From the NCBI GenBank assembly GCA_020558355.1, contig JAJCKG010000006.1:108795-172794 (forward strand): a stretch of DNA of 64,000 nucleotides, in the 5' to 3' direction. The first letter of the stretch is position 1, and the number at the start of each line of letters is the position of its first letter. Source of the DNA: a bacterium 210820-DFI.6.37 (lineage in GTDB: Bacteria > Bacillota > Clostridia > Peptostreptococcales > Anaerovoracaceae). The notes beneath the pieces are model-generated. The model was not told the DNA's origin and searched no databases. It saw nothing but the letters and a program-made list of their open reading frames with translations. Shown one piece after another: positions 16,196-25,019 of the stretch. The position numbers were made by a program, and so were the translations under genes.

Positions 16196-17540
16196 TTACC
16201 AGCAGTACGCCATCAGCTATATCGAGACACACCCTGTGGCGGCAGTCCTCTTGGACATGGGACTTGGAAAAACGAGCATCACGCTGACCGCGCTGGGTGA
16301 CCTTTTGTTTGACAGCTTTGAAATCCACAGGGTGTTAGTGGTAGCGCCAATCCGGGTGGCTTCCTTCAGTTGGCCGGCGGAAATTGAAAAGTGGGACCAC
16401 CTTGAGGGGCTTAAGTACAGCGTGGCGGTCGGAACGGCGGTGGAGAGAGTGGCGGCATTAAAAAAACCTGCAGATATTTATCTGATCAACCGTGAGAACG
16501 TGCAGTGGCTGATTTCCGAGAGCGGCATACCGTTTGACTTCGACATGGTGGTGATCGATGAGCTTTCCTCCTTCAAGAACCACCAGACGAAGCGGTTCAA
16601 GGCATTGATGAAAGTACGGCCGAAAGTGAAACGCATCGTGGGGCTGACAGGAACACCGAGCAGCAACGGACTGATGGACTTGTGGGCGGAGTTCCGGCTG
16701 CTGGACATGGGCGAGCGGCTCGGCCGGTTCATCGGGCAGTACCGCACCTCCTACTTCCGGCCGGATAAGCAGAACGGACAGGTGGTATTTTCCTACAAGC
16801 CGCTGCCGGGAGCGGAGAAACAGATTTATAACAAAATATCGGACATCACCATTTCCATGAAGTCCACCGACCACCTGCAGATGCCGGAACTGATAAATTC
16901 CAGATACACCGTGTATCTTTCTGAGAAAGAGGATTCGCACTATGCGGATTTGAAGAAAGACCTCGTCCTTCAGCTTCCGGACGGCGACATCACAGCCGCC
17001 AATGCCGCATCCCTTTCCGGGAAGCTGTCGCAGATGGCAAACGGCGCAATCTATACGGATGCCGGGGAGACGGTCGCCATCCATGAGCGGAAGCTGGACG
17101 CACTGGAGGACATCATCGAAGCGGCGAACGGCAAGCCGGTGCTTGTGGCATACTGGTTCCGGCATGACCTGGAACGCATCACGGAACGGCTGCACAAACT
17201 GAAAATCCCGTGTTCCCGGCTGGACACGGACGGCAGCATCCGGAAATGGAACGCCGGGGAGATCCCAGTGGCGCTGATCCACCCGGCATCCGCGGGACAC
17301 GGCCTCAACCTCCAGGGCGGAGGGAACACGCTGGTGTGGTTCGGCCTTACCTGGTCACTGGAATTATACCAGCAGACGGTGGCGAGGCTTTGGCGGCAGG
17401 GGCAGGCATCCAAGACCGTGGTGGTGCAGCACATCATCACGAAAGGCACCATAGACGAGCGGATCATGAAGGCGCTTTCCGAAAAGGACACCACGCAGGC
17501 CGCACTGATCGATGCAGTGAAGGCAGACTTGAAGATATAG
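16176..17540 (+). CDS. SNF2-related DEAD/DEAH-box helicase
   Basis: A 454-residue superfamily 2 helicase. Motif I is LLDMGLGKTS (Gly/Lys/Thr, residues 28-33), motif II VVIDELSS (Asp128-Glu129), motif III GLTGTPSSNG, and motif VI QQTVARLWRQGQ near the C-terminus. ATG 16176 follows TTGGAGGG. Such phage helicases act on replication or recombination intermediates; coupling with VRR-NUC suggests joint processing of branched DNA. Confidence 0.92.
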   Translation: MRYEPHDYQQYAISYIETHPVAAVLLDMGLGKTSITLTALGDLLFDSFEIHRVLVVAPIRVASFSWPAEIEKWDHLEGLKYSVAVGTAVERVAALKKPADIYLINRENVQWLISESGIPFDFDMVVIDELSSFKNHQTKRFKALMKVRPKVKRIVGLTGTPSSNGLMDLWAEFRLLDMGERLGRFIGQYRTSYFRPDKQNGQVVFSYKPLPGAEKQIYNKISDITISMKSTDHLQMPELINSRYTVYLSEKEDSHYADLKKDLVLQLPDGDITAANAASLSGKLSQMANGAIYTDAGETVAIHERKLDALEDIIEAANGKPVLVAYWFRHDLERITERLHKLKIPCSRLDTDGSIRKWNAGEIPVALIHPASAGHGLNLQGGGNTLVWFGLTWSLELYQQTVARLWRQGQASKTVVVQHIITKGTIDERIMKALSEKDTTQAALIDAVKADLKI

Positions 17541-17649
17541 GCGGAAATGCCGCCGGTCAAAAATGCAAATCTGAGCCAATCAATGAAAACCAGTGACAAT
17601 CTTTGAAAATCCGGGGGAAGCAAATATATTTTGATTGGAGGCATGGCTT

Positions 17650-18111
17650 ATGAGCATTATCTGGAAGTACCTTGACAAGCGGTCGGCGGCCGTGGACGCG
17701 CTGAAGGATTACAGCAGCATGAAGTTCATCATCGAACACACGGATGATGAGATAAAGGCGGCATATGAGAAGATGGGCGACGTCAGCAGCCCGCAGCCTG
17801 ACGGGATGCCGCACACGCACAACCCCCATGCTGTGGAGGACAGGATGATAAAGGGCATTGAGGAGATCGATGTCCTGAAAGAGCGGTACCGGCAGGCAGT
17901 GGAGTATATGGCGTGGTTCCTCCCGGCATGGGAGGAGCTTTCGGAGGATGAGCGGTATGTGCTGGAAAATTTCTATGGCGGCAGCAATGAATACGGCAGC
18001 AGCATTATTTATAAAATTGCCGACCATTTCCGCATCGAGCAGAGCTCCGCCTATAACAAAAAGAACCGCGCGCTGCACCACCTTACCATCCTGCTGTTTG
18101 GGAAAAGCTGA
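17650..18111 (+). CDS. DUF1492/ArpU-like phage regulator
   Basis: A 153-residue protein starting at ATG 17650 (TTGGAGGC upstream). The C-terminus (LSEDERYVLENFYGGSNEYG followed by IYKIADHFRIEQSSAYNKKN) forms a sigma region 4-like helix-turn-helix, as in the DUF1492 and ArpU families that control late phage genes. It sits just before the packaging genes, which fits a late-gene regulator. Confidence 0.75.
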   Translation: MSIIWKYLDKRSAAVDALKDYSSMKFIIEHTDDEIKAAYEKMGDVSSPQPDGMPHTHNPHAVEDRMIKGIEEIDVLKERYRQAVEYMAWFLPAWEELSEDERYVLENFYGGSNEYGSSIIYKIADHFRIEQSSAYNKKNRALHHLTILLFGKS

Positions 18112-18181
18112 AAAAATGAGTGGATATATTCCGCCATTGACGGTAATATGCACCATACCAAAAGGGAAAGGAGGATGCGGG

Positions 18182-18643
18182 ATGGCAGAAGCGGATGAGG
18201 TTTCGAAGATCATGGCGGTGGCTGAGAAATACAGCGATTACTGGAGTGAGTGGCATTCAGACATCGCCATTGGCAGGAAAGGGCCGCATTTTTTCTATGT
18301 GTACAACGACAAGTACCGCAACTTTGAAGTGTTCACGCCATTTGAAACGGCGGAGGAGCTGGAGAAGCTGATCATAGGGACCATGGCAGAGAACATGGAG
18401 ACCATCAATGCGGTGGTGGCAGAGAGCGTACACATGATGTTTGACGAAGTGGACATCAACGAGAATGTGGGAAATTATGACCCGGACTTCCACATCTACA
18501 AGCTGCTTCGGCAGATGGAGATCATGACCGGGGAGCTGGGACGCTGGACGGAGATGGCGGCAGGCACATACCGTTCACTGGCAAATGTCTGTAAAGACGT
18601 GAAGTTTGGCGGGAAAGGACCGGGCGGGGATGCAAATGAGTAA
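18182..18643 (+). CDS. Uncharacterised phage protein before the HNH gene
   Basis: A 153-residue protein starting at ATG 18182, preferred because AAAGGAGGATG precedes it; an in-frame ATG at 18116 has no ribosome site. It is acidic and mixed alpha/beta (HFFYVYNDKYRNFEVFTPFE; helical middle; LRQMEIMTGELGRWTEMA). No family recognised. Confidence 0.55.
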   Translation: MAEADEVSKIMAVAEKYSDYWSEWHSDIAIGRKGPHFFYVYNDKYRNFEVFTPFETAEELEKLIIGTMAENMETINAVVAESVHMMFDEVDINENVGNYDPDFHIYKLLRQMEIMTGELGRWTEMAAGTYRSLANVCKDVKFGGKGPGGDANE

Positions 18644-18769
18644 TATCGTGTAAAATGTTTGCCGTATGGCGTGGTATACTGATATTATCGAAAACTGCAA
18701 AAAGACAGACGGCCTTCGTGGGGAGCAGCCCTGCGGGGGCTTTCTTTATGCCAGAAGGAGGTGAGAGCA

Positions 18770-19129
18770 ATGCCAAGGAAACCGAAGAGGCCGTGTTCCT
18801 TCCCCGGATGCCCCAAGCTGACAGAGGGACGCTTTTGTGAGGAGCATGAAAAGCAGGAGAACCGCCGCTACGAGAAGTACGACCGTGACCCGGCTGTACG
18901 CCGTAGGTACGGCAGAGCATGGAAACGTATCCGTGACCGTTACGCCGCAAAGCACCCGTTCTGTGAGGAGTGTTACAAGAAAGGTGTGCTGCATCCTGTG
19001 GAGGAGGTACACCACAGGCTGCCATTGGCGGAGGGTGGCACTCATGACGAGGGAAACCTCATTTCATTGTGTCAGCCGTGCCATGCAAGGATTCATGCGG
19101 AGCGCGGTGACAGGTGGAATAAGCATTAA
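18770..19129 (+). CDS. HNH endonuclease (packaging-associated)
   Basis: A 119-residue protein. Zinc-binding CPKLTEGRFCEEHE-type and CEECYKKG cysteines frame the HNH core VEEVHHRLPLAEGGTHDEGN followed by LISLCQPCHARIH. AGAAGGAGGTGAGAGC precedes ATG 18770. In HK97-like phages an HNH enzyme beside the terminase helps cut cos DNA; its position directly before the small terminase gene fits this. Confidence 0.92.
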   Translation: MPRKPKRPCSFPGCPKLTEGRFCEEHEKQENRRYEKYDRDPAVRRRYGRAWKRIRDRYAAKHPFCEECYKKGVLHPVEEVHHRLPLAEGGTHDEGNLISLCQPCHARIHAERGDRWNKH

Positions 19130-19139
19130 ATTACTGTAT

Positions 19140-19345
19140 GCGGGTCCCTTGTGGAGATTTCTGCCAGCCGGGAGGGGCGGGTGGAATCTCTACAAGGGAC
19201 CCGCCGGGGAACGGGCGTGGGGTGTCACGCACAAAAACCGGAAATCAAACGGGGGATTGCCCCGGTTTTCAAATATGGGATTTCCCTTGGTTTACAGTGT
19301 TTTTTACGGTGCTGCGGCGTTTGATTTCCGCAGCATTTTTTCAAA
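19140..19345. other. Cluster of three hairpins between HNH and small terminase genes, candidate cos site
   Basis: The 234-base gap holds a 22-base near-perfect inverted repeat (19140-19161 with 19183-19204, GCGGGTCCCTTGT.. arms), an AACCGG/CCGGTT hairpin (about 19230-19277), and a terminator-like GCTGCGG / TCCGCAGC hairpin with a T run ending near 19345. A 14-base segment (19205-19218) is identical to 10575-10588. The position matches that of cos sites in HNH-containing phages. Confidence 0.5.
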
Positions 19346-19363
19346 CGAAATCAAAGAAACGGG

Positions 19364-19906
19364 GTGAAGACAGTGGCAAAAGATGGCAGCAACCGAGGCG
19401 GCGCAAGGCCGGGGGCGGGGCGCAAGCCGAAGGCGCTCACGGAGAAGATCAGCGAGGGGAAAGCAGCGGCGGTCATGATGGAGCCTGCCGAACTGGAAGG
19501 CGTGGATGTGCCGCCCGTGAAGGACTTCCTGAAATCCCCGCAGAAGAGCGGGCGGGAGCTGGTGGCGGAGGAAGTGTACAACGAAACTTATACCTGGCTG
19601 AAAGCGAGGGGCTGTGAAAAGCTGGTCACTGTCCAGATGGTGGAGCAGTATGCCATGAGCGTGTCCCGGTGGATTCAGTGTGAGGAGATTGTATCCTCCA
19701 CGGGCTTCCTGGCAAAGCACCCGACCACGGGGGCCGCCATTGCTTCGCCCTATGTCACCATGAGCCAGTCCTACATGAAGCAGACCAATTACTGCTGGAT
19801 GCAGATATACCAGATCGTGAAGGAAAACTGCTCGGTGGAGTTCCAGGGGAACACGCCAATGGATGATACGATGGAGCGGCTGCTCCGCGCAAGGAAAGGA
19901 GTGTAG
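19364..19906 (+). CDS. Terminase small subunit (P27-like)
   Basis: A 180-residue protein from GTG 19364 (GTG 19373 is an alternative; ribosome site not decisive). It begins with a basic GGARPGAGRKPK stretch typical of small terminases, then a helical domain with YVTMSQSYMKQTNYCWMQIY and a terminal dimer segment. It recognises packaging DNA and recruits the large terminase. Unusually, its partner lies 8 kb downstream, separated by methyltransferases and the amidoligase block. Confidence 0.82.
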   Translation: MKTVAKDGSNRGGARPGAGRKPKALTEKISEGKAAAVMMEPAELEGVDVPPVKDFLKSPQKSGRELVAEEVYNETYTWLKARGCEKLVTVQMVEQYAMSVSRWIQCEEIVSSTGFLAKHPTTGAAIASPYVTMSQSYMKQTNYCWMQIYQIVKENCSVEFQGNTPMDDTMERLLRARKGV

Positions 19907-19912
19907 AGGAAA

Positions 19913-21169
19913 ATGGGAAAAACAACAACGGAGATGCAGCTTGTGCCGCTCTCCAAACTGGTGCCGTATGTGAATAATGCGCGGACGCACTCGCCGGAAC
20001 AGCTCACAAAGCTCCGTTCGTCCCTGCGGGAGTTCGGCTTCATTAACCCAGTCATCATCGACCGGGAGTTCAATGTCATCGCGGGGCATGGCAGGATTGC
20101 CGCTGCAAAGGAGGAAGGGATTGCAGAGGTCCCGTGTGTGTTTGTGGATTATTTGACGGAGGCACAGAAGAAAGCCTATATTTTGGCAGACAACCGCATG
20201 GCGCTGGACGCGGGATGGGATGAGGAGCTGCTCCGCATCGAGATTGAATCCCTGCAGGGCGCGGATTTTGATGTGTCTCTGACAGGCTTCGGTGAGGATG
20301 AGATCGCAGACCTTTTCTCCGGGGACGGGGAAAAAGATGTGAAAGATGATGACTTCGACCTTTCCGCCGCACTGGAGAAAGCGGCGTTCGTGGAACGGGG
20401 AGACATCTGGACGGTGGGTAGGCACAGGCTGATGTGCGGTGACGCCACCAGTGCGGAGGATGTGGCGGCGCTCATGGACGGGAAAAAGGCAAACCTCATC
20501 GTGACGGACCCGCCGTATAATGTCGCTTTCAAGAGCGGAAGTGGTCTGTCCATCCAGAATGACAGCATGGCGGGTGACGAGTTCTACACATTTCTGTACA
20601 ATTCGTTTGCCTGTATGGCGGAGCATCTGGAGAGCGGCGGTTCCGCTTATGTGTTCCATGCCGATACGGAAGGACTCAATTTCAGAAAGGCATTCCTTGA
20701 TGCCGGATTTCACCTGGCGGGGGTGTGCATTTGGGTAAAGAACAGTCTTGTGCTTGGCCGCAGCGATTACCAGTGGCAGCATGAGCCTGTTCTTTTTGGT
20801 TGGAAAAAGGGTGGAAAGCACTCCTGGTATTCTGACCGCAGCCAGACCACCATCTGGAATTACGACAAGCCGAAGCGGAACAAGAACCATCCCACTTCTA
20901 AGCCGCTTGACCTGCTCGGTTATCCCATCTGCAATTCCTCGCAGGAGAACGCCATTGTCTTGGATACCTTCGGCGGGAGCGGCTCCACGATGATGGCGTG
21001 TGAGCAGACGAACCGTGTCTGCTGCATGATGGAGCTGGATGAGAAGTATGCCTCGGTCATCCTGCGGAGGTATGTGGGGGACACCGGGGATTCGGAGAAT
21101 GTGTATGTGGTGCGCGGCGGGGAGAAAATCCCTTATTCCGCACTGGTGAAGGAGGTGGAGGCGGAATGA
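19913..21169 (+). CDS. ParB-like / N6-adenine or N4-cytosine DNA methyltransferase
   Basis: A 418-residue fusion. Residues 8-95 are a ParB/Srx-like domain (NNARTHSPEQLTKLRSSLRE, then VIAGHGRIAAAKE). The methyltransferase follows with catalytic DPPY at 199-202 (IVTDPPYNVAF) and the AdoMet site DTFGGSGSTMMACE near the C-terminus, the beta-class motif order. It methylates exocyclic amino groups of A or C. No restriction enzyme is adjacent, so protection from host restriction is the likely role. It overlaps the next methyltransferase gene by four bases. Confidence 0.92.
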   Translation: MGKTTTEMQLVPLSKLVPYVNNARTHSPEQLTKLRSSLREFGFINPVIIDREFNVIAGHGRIAAAKEEGIAEVPCVFVDYLTEAQKKAYILADNRMALDAGWDEELLRIEIESLQGADFDVSLTGFGEDEIADLFSGDGEKDVKDDDFDLSAALEKAAFVERGDIWTVGRHRLMCGDATSAEDVAALMDGKKANLIVTDPPYNVAFKSGSGLSIQNDSMAGDEFYTFLYNSFACMAEHLESGGSAYVFHADTEGLNFRKAFLDAGFHLAGVCIWVKNSLVLGRSDYQWQHEPVLFGWKKGGKHSWYSDRSQTTIWNYDKPKRNKNHPTSKPLDLLGYPICNSSQENAIVLDTFGGSGSTMMACEQTNRVCCMMELDEKYASVILRRYVGDTGDSENVYVVRGGEKIPYSALVKEVEAE

Positions 21170-23346
21170 ATGCGGACGCTATATATATTCATAGTAGGGA
21201 GCATGGCACTGGCGGCGGAGACACACCAAATCCGCAGACTGCGGATACCCGCCTTACCCTCGGCAGCCTGTTCGATGGTTCAGGGGGATTTCCGTTAGGT
21301 GGGCTGCTTGCAGGCATCACGCCTTTGTGGGCATCAGAAATTGAGCCTTTCCCCATCCGTGTGACCACAAAACGGCTGCCCTCCGTGAAGCACCTGGGCG
21401 ATATCAACAGCATCCATGGGGATGAAATAGAGCCGGTGGACATCATCACCTTCGGCTCGCCCTGCACGGATATGTCGGTGGCGGGAAAGCGGGCGGGGCT
21501 TGGCGGGCAGCAGTCCTGCCTGTTCTACCAGGCAGTACGAATCGTAAAGGAAATGAGGTGTGCAACAGATGGAAAATATCCAAGGTTTATCGTGTGGGAA
21601 AATGTCCCCGGAGCCTTCTCATCCAATAAAGGGGAAGACTTCAAGGCGGTCCTCGAAGCGGTCTGCTCCGTCAAATGTGAAGGTGTTTCTGTTCCTGGAC
21701 CTCCAAAGGGCAGGTGGGCAAACGCAGGAAATATCGTGGCAGACAGCTTTTCCCTCGCATGGCGCGTCCTTGACGCCCAATTTTGGGGAGTCCCCCAACG
21801 GAGAAAACGCATCTACCTTGTCGCAGATTTTGCAGGCGGGAGTGCCGGAAAAATATTATTTGAGTCCGAAGGCGTGTCTGGGTATTCTGCGGAGGGCTTC
21901 CGTGCGTGGCAAGGAACTGCCGGAGGTGCTGCGGATTGCACTGGAGCGGCAGGCGGCATCTGCTTAAACGATCAGGGAGGGCAGAGGATGGATGTGACGG
22001 ATGATGTGACCTGCACTTTGCGGGCGGAGGCGCACCATCCTCCGTGTGTGCTGGAATCGGCTGGTTTCTGCACGGAGCATTCCGCACAGGCGCGGGGAAT
22101 CGGTTATGAGGAGGAAACCTCGCCCACGCTCCGTGCCGGGACGGTTCCTGCGGCGCTGGCATTGGAGAACCATCCTGCGGACAGCCGTGTAAAGCTGTCG
22201 GAGGATGGAAAAGTGCAGACGCTGACTTCCCGGATGGGGACTGGCGGAGGGAATGTTCCGATGGTCATGAGCCGGGAAGATGCTGTTATGGAACCGGAGC
22301 TTTATGAGAACCACTCGCAGGATACGAGATACACGGGACCTTTGGAAACAGCGCCTACGGTCAGCTCGACTTATGGCATGGGCGGTAACAACCAGCCTTT
22401 TGTGGTGGAAACACCCAAGACGCTGAAAATCCGCTCTGGCTGTGAGGGCGGTGGCAAGGGGGCAATCATACAAGATGACAAATCAGCAACGCTCTCCTGC
22501 AATAATGACCAGACGGTGTTCGTGCCGTTCTGCAAGGGATACCGCGCCCACTACAAAGGGGATGCTTCTACATGGAAAAACGGAGAGGTAGCGAACACGC
22601 TGAACACCTTTGATGTTGGGGAAAGCCGGTGCAATGAACTGGTGGTGCAGGCATACGGCATCTGCTCCAAGGACAGCAACGCTATGAAGTCGGATAACCC
22701 GTACAGCGGATTCTATGAGGCGGACACCTCCCGGACGCTGGATGCCAACGGCGGCAATCCTGGCTGTAATCAGGGCGGCATTGCCGTGGTGTCAGTACAG
22801 GGTTCCATGATTGGCAGAGAGGATAAGAACGGGCCTCAGGGCAGCGGCGTGAATGAGGATGTTTCCTTCACGCTGAACGCCACGGACCACCATGCGGTGG
22901 CGTACCCGATCTACTGCACAAGCAAAAATTCCCATTTCACGCGGGCGGAGAAGGAGCTGGCGAACACGCTGGTGGCTACAGATTACAAAGACCCGCCTGT
23001 CATCAACGATGTGCAGGCGGAGCCGGAGTATATTGTCCGCAGGCTGACGCCGACAGAGTGCGCAAGGCTGCAGGGATTCCCGGACTGGTGGTGCAGCGGT
23101 CTTTGGACGGAAGAACCGACAGAGAATGACCTTGCTTTCTGGCGGGAGGTCTTTGAGACCCACCGGAAAGCCGTGGGGACTTACCAAAAGCCAAAGACTG
23201 ATAAGCAGATCATCAAGTGGCTGAAAAACCCTCATTCCGATTCCGCTGAATATAAGATGTGGGGCAACGGTGTCGCACTACCCAATGTTTATTTCGTGCT
23301 TTCGGGCATTGTGTATTACGCACAGTTTCCGGACTTTTTATTGTGA
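21166..23346 (+). CDS. C5-cytosine DNA methyltransferase with greatly expanded repeat region
   Basis: A 726-residue enzyme, roughly twice the usual size. Motif I LFDGSGGFPLGG (35-46), catalytic Cys100 in FGSPCTDMS, ENV 145-147, motif VIII QRRKRIYLVADF (211-222), motif IX RRLTPTECARLQGFPDWW (625-642) and motif X MWGNGVALPNVYFVL (698-712) are intact. Residues about 265-615, where the target-recognition domain should be, hold about nine degenerate units with a Thr-Leu/Val core (near 284, 321, 352, 398, 442, 478, 524, 569, 601), each followed by a Gly-rich turn and a VV/VL strand. Multispecific phage methyltransferases use tandem recognition units with conserved Thr-Leu; this one has more than I know of. 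Confidence 0.92.
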   Translation: MNADAIYIHSREHGTGGGDTPNPQTADTRLTLGSLFDGSGGFPLGGLLAGITPLWASEIEPFPIRVTTKRLPSVKHLGDINSIHGDEIEPVDIITFGSPCTDMSVAGKRAGLGGQQSCLFYQAVRIVKEMRCATDGKYPRFIVWENVPGAFSSNKGEDFKAVLEAVCSVKCEGVSVPGPPKGRWANAGNIVADSFSLAWRVLDAQFWGVPQRRKRIYLVADFAGGSAGKILFESEGVSGYSAEGFRAWQGTAGGAADCTGAAGGICLNDQGGQRMDVTDDVTCTLRAEAHHPPCVLESAGFCTEHSAQARGIGYEEETSPTLRAGTVPAALALENHPADSRVKLSEDGKVQTLTSRMGTGGGNVPMVMSREDAVMEPELYENHSQDTRYTGPLETAPTVSSTYGMGGNNQPFVVETPKTLKIRSGCEGGGKGAIIQDDKSATLSCNNDQTVFVPFCKGYRAHYKGDASTWKNGEVANTLNTFDVGESRCNELVVQAYGICSKDSNAMKSDNPYSGFYEADTSRTLDANGGNPGCNQGGIAVVSVQGSMIGREDKNGPQGSGVNEDVSFTLNATDHHAVAYPIYCTSKNSHFTRAEKELANTLVATDYKDPPVINDVQAEPEYIVRRLTPTECARLQGFPDWWCSGLWTEEPTENDLAFWREVFETHRKAVGTYQKPKTDKQIIKWLKNPHSDSAEYKMWGNGVALPNVYFVLSGIVYYAQFPDFLL

Positions 23347-23410
23347 CATATTTTCTCACATACTGCTTGCTATTTCTGCCGCTTAGAGTGATTAATGTAG
23401 TACCGAAAAA
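23342..23410 (+). promoter_or_regulatory. Family promoter A with inverted-repeat operator
   Basis: TTGCTA at 23367-23372, a 17-base spacer ending TTAGAGT, and GATTAA at 23390-23395, then GTACCGAAAA. Just upstream TGTGA (23342-23346) and TCACA (23356-23360) form an inverted repeat. It shares -35, spacer end and downstream ACCGAAA with promoters at 25068, 27350, 48079 and 58980. Confidence 0.7.
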
Positions 23411-23428
23411 CGAAGGAGGTACAAAAAA

Positions 23429-24166
23429 ATGAGGATTGAATTCAACAGGACAGGGGCAGAGCGGAAGGCGCTGGTGCAGGCAATGGGAGAGATTCTGGAG
23501 GTAAAGCCGAAATATCTCGGAATGCCGACGGCAGCTTATCAGGTGGATTACTTCCACATCGACAAAAACGGCGCGGTGGAATTTGATGACCGGGCAGACA
23601 GTGAAGAGGTTGAAAACCTGCTGGAGCGCCTTGCGGAAAAAGGAATCACTGCGGTTCCGGCAGAAACGGCGCAGGAAGCCGATACGGCGGAAGAAAGCAC
23701 GGATACGGAAAATAATGCGGAGGAGCAGGAAACGGCGGAACAAGAGGCAGATTTGGGGCTTACGGTGGAACTTCCGAGGGAGAGCTTCACGGATTCCGCA
23801 TTGGAAAACCTGCAAAAGCTGGTGGATTCCAAAGCAGCCCTGATGAAAAAGGCACTGGCGGTGGATGCACTTCCAATCGAGATAACCGGGGAGCGGGTTT
23901 CCTTCCCCTGGTTTTCAGAGGCAGATGGCGAATCCACAAAAGCCTACACCCATTTCATAACAGCCTTGTGTGACATGGCAAGGAACCAGAAACGGATCAC
24001 GGCAACGGAAAAGGCGGTCGATAATGAGAAATACGCATTCCGGTGCTTTCTCCTGCGGCTCGGCTTCATTGGGGCGGAGTATAAGACCGAACGGAAAGTC
24101 CTGCTAAAGAACCTCACGGGGTCATCCGCTTTCAAAAGCGGTCAAAGAATGGAGGTGCAGGGCTGA
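23429..24166 (+). CDS. 'Virulence-related'-type phage protein with LLRLGFIG C-terminal module
   Basis: A 245-residue protein. Part 1 (1-72, MRIEFNRTGAERKALVQAMG onward) is an alpha/beta domain. Residues 75-105 are an acidic, Glu/Thr-rich linker. Residues 110-195 form a helical domain. The C-terminus (about 200-245) carries NEKYAFRCFLLRLGFIG, EYKTERKVL and a terminal F..G, closely matching the end of the amidoligase at 25145-26092. AAGGAGGTAC precedes the ATG. Family members are annotated as virulence-related without a known mechanism. The shared tail and promoter suggest a partner or substrate of the amidoligase (inference). Confidence 0.75.
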   Translation: MRIEFNRTGAERKALVQAMGEILEVKPKYLGMPTAAYQVDYFHIDKNGAVEFDDRADSEEVENLLERLAEKGITAVPAETAQEADTAEESTDTENNAEEQETAEQEADLGLTVELPRESFTDSALENLQKLVDSKAALMKKALAVDALPIEITGERVSFPWFSEADGESTKAYTHFITALCDMARNQKRITATEKAVDNEKYAFRCFLLRLGFIGAEYKTERKVLLKNLTGSSAFKSGQRMEVQG

Positions 24167-24342
24167 TGGCTGAAAGTTACACCTTTTCGGAACACGATGT
24201 GACAATATCGGGGGAAGCACAGCATCTGCTCGACCTTGCGGTATGTCTTAGGGCATCCGACATGGAGAATATCTGGACAGACTTGGCTTACAAGATTGAG
24301 CGTGAGCTGGATGAGGATTTTCGCAGGGAGGTGGAGTCATGA
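24166..24342 (+). CDS. 58-residue accessory protein
   Basis: Starts at ATG 24166, overlapping the preceding stop by one base, with GGAGGTGC upstream. Mostly acidic helices (LLDLAVCLRASDMENIWTDL, then KIERELDEDFRREVES). Its stop overlaps the next start (ATGA). No family recognised; translational coupling on both sides supports it as a real gene. Confidence 0.6.
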   Translation: MAESYTFSEHDVTISGEAQHLLDLAVCLRASDMENIWTDLAYKIERELDEDFRREVES

Positions 24343-24734
24343 GATTTCCGAGTAAAGAGATTGTAGAGCGTGTCCGCAGGGAGTATCCGGCAGGCACACG
24401 GGTGGAGCTGATACGGATGGATGATGTGCAAGCTCCTCCGGTCGGAACGCTCGGAACGGTCACAGGCGTGGATGATACGGCATCGCTTTTAGTTCGATGG
24501 GATAACGGCTCTCATCTAAGTGTGGTTTATGGAGAGGATGTAGTGCGGCGGCTTCCTGTGGTCAGAACGGTCTGCTATGGAAAGACGGATGAATGGTACA
24601 GCCGGGAGGAGGCGGAGCGTTTCTTCCTGCGGGCAATGGCAATGTCCGAGGGGAGCGAGCAGGCACGGTACACCAAGATTTATACGGAACTGAAAATGGG
24701 AAAGGAATTCTGCACGGATGAGGAGGGCGTCTGA
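24339..24734 (+). CDS. DUF4314-domain protein
   Basis: A 131-residue protein. The N-terminal 70 residues (YPAGTRVELIRMDD, GTLGTVTGVDDTASLLVRWD, SHLSVVYGEDVVRRL) form the SH3-like beta-barrel of DUF4314. The C-terminal half has WYSREEAERFFLRAM and a helix pair found in many mobile-element proteins. Function unknown; small beta-barrels of this type often bind nucleic acid or protein. Confidence 0.75.
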   Translation: MRFPSKEIVERVRREYPAGTRVELIRMDDVQAPPVGTLGTVTGVDDTASLLVRWDNGSHLSVVYGEDVVRRLPVVRTVCYGKTDEWYSREEAERFFLRAMAMSEGSEQARYTKIYTELKMGKEFCTDEEGV

Positions 24735-25016
24735 ATGGAACAGGGTATTTTGAATCAGCTTTATTACGGCAAGATCGTGCCGTGGGAAAACCGGAATGAT
24801 AAGACGCCGGAAATGGAGGCTTTCAGCGAACAGGTGGATCAGGACATTGAGAGGCTGGAAAAGCTGCTGGACGATGAGGGAAAGAAAGTGCTGGAGAGAC
24901 TCTTGGATAACAGTGCGGAGCTGGAACGGCAGATGGTCTGCGAGGATTTCAAGGACGGATTCCGCCTTGGGGTACAGCTTTTGACTGCCGGAATGTGCAG
25001 CGGCAATAAGCCGTAA
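24735..25016 (+). CDS. DUF6809-like helical protein
   Basis: A 93-residue helical protein whose ATG directly follows the preceding stop (TGAATG). MEQGILNQLYYGKIVPWEN, then helices with DIERLEKLLDDEGKK and LERLLDNSAELERQM, and FKDGFRLGVQLLTAGM match the DUF6809 layout. A distant relative lies on the minus strand at 47016-47318. Function unknown. It ends the promoter-A operon. Confidence 0.7.
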   Translation: MEQGILNQLYYGKIVPWENRNDKTPEMEAFSEQVDQDIERLEKLLDDEGKKVLERLLDNSAELERQMVCEDFKDGFRLGVQLLTAGMCSGNKP

Positions 25017-25019
25017 AAT

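Noticed and set aside
19304..20890. A 528-codon minus-strand frame opposite the small terminase and methyltransferase.
   Set aside because: Shadow of GC-rich genes; sequence lacks domain features and runs through hairpins.
19913..23346. A restriction-modification system.
   Set aside because: Two methyltransferases are present but no restriction endonuclease is adjacent; the HNH gene fits packaging better.
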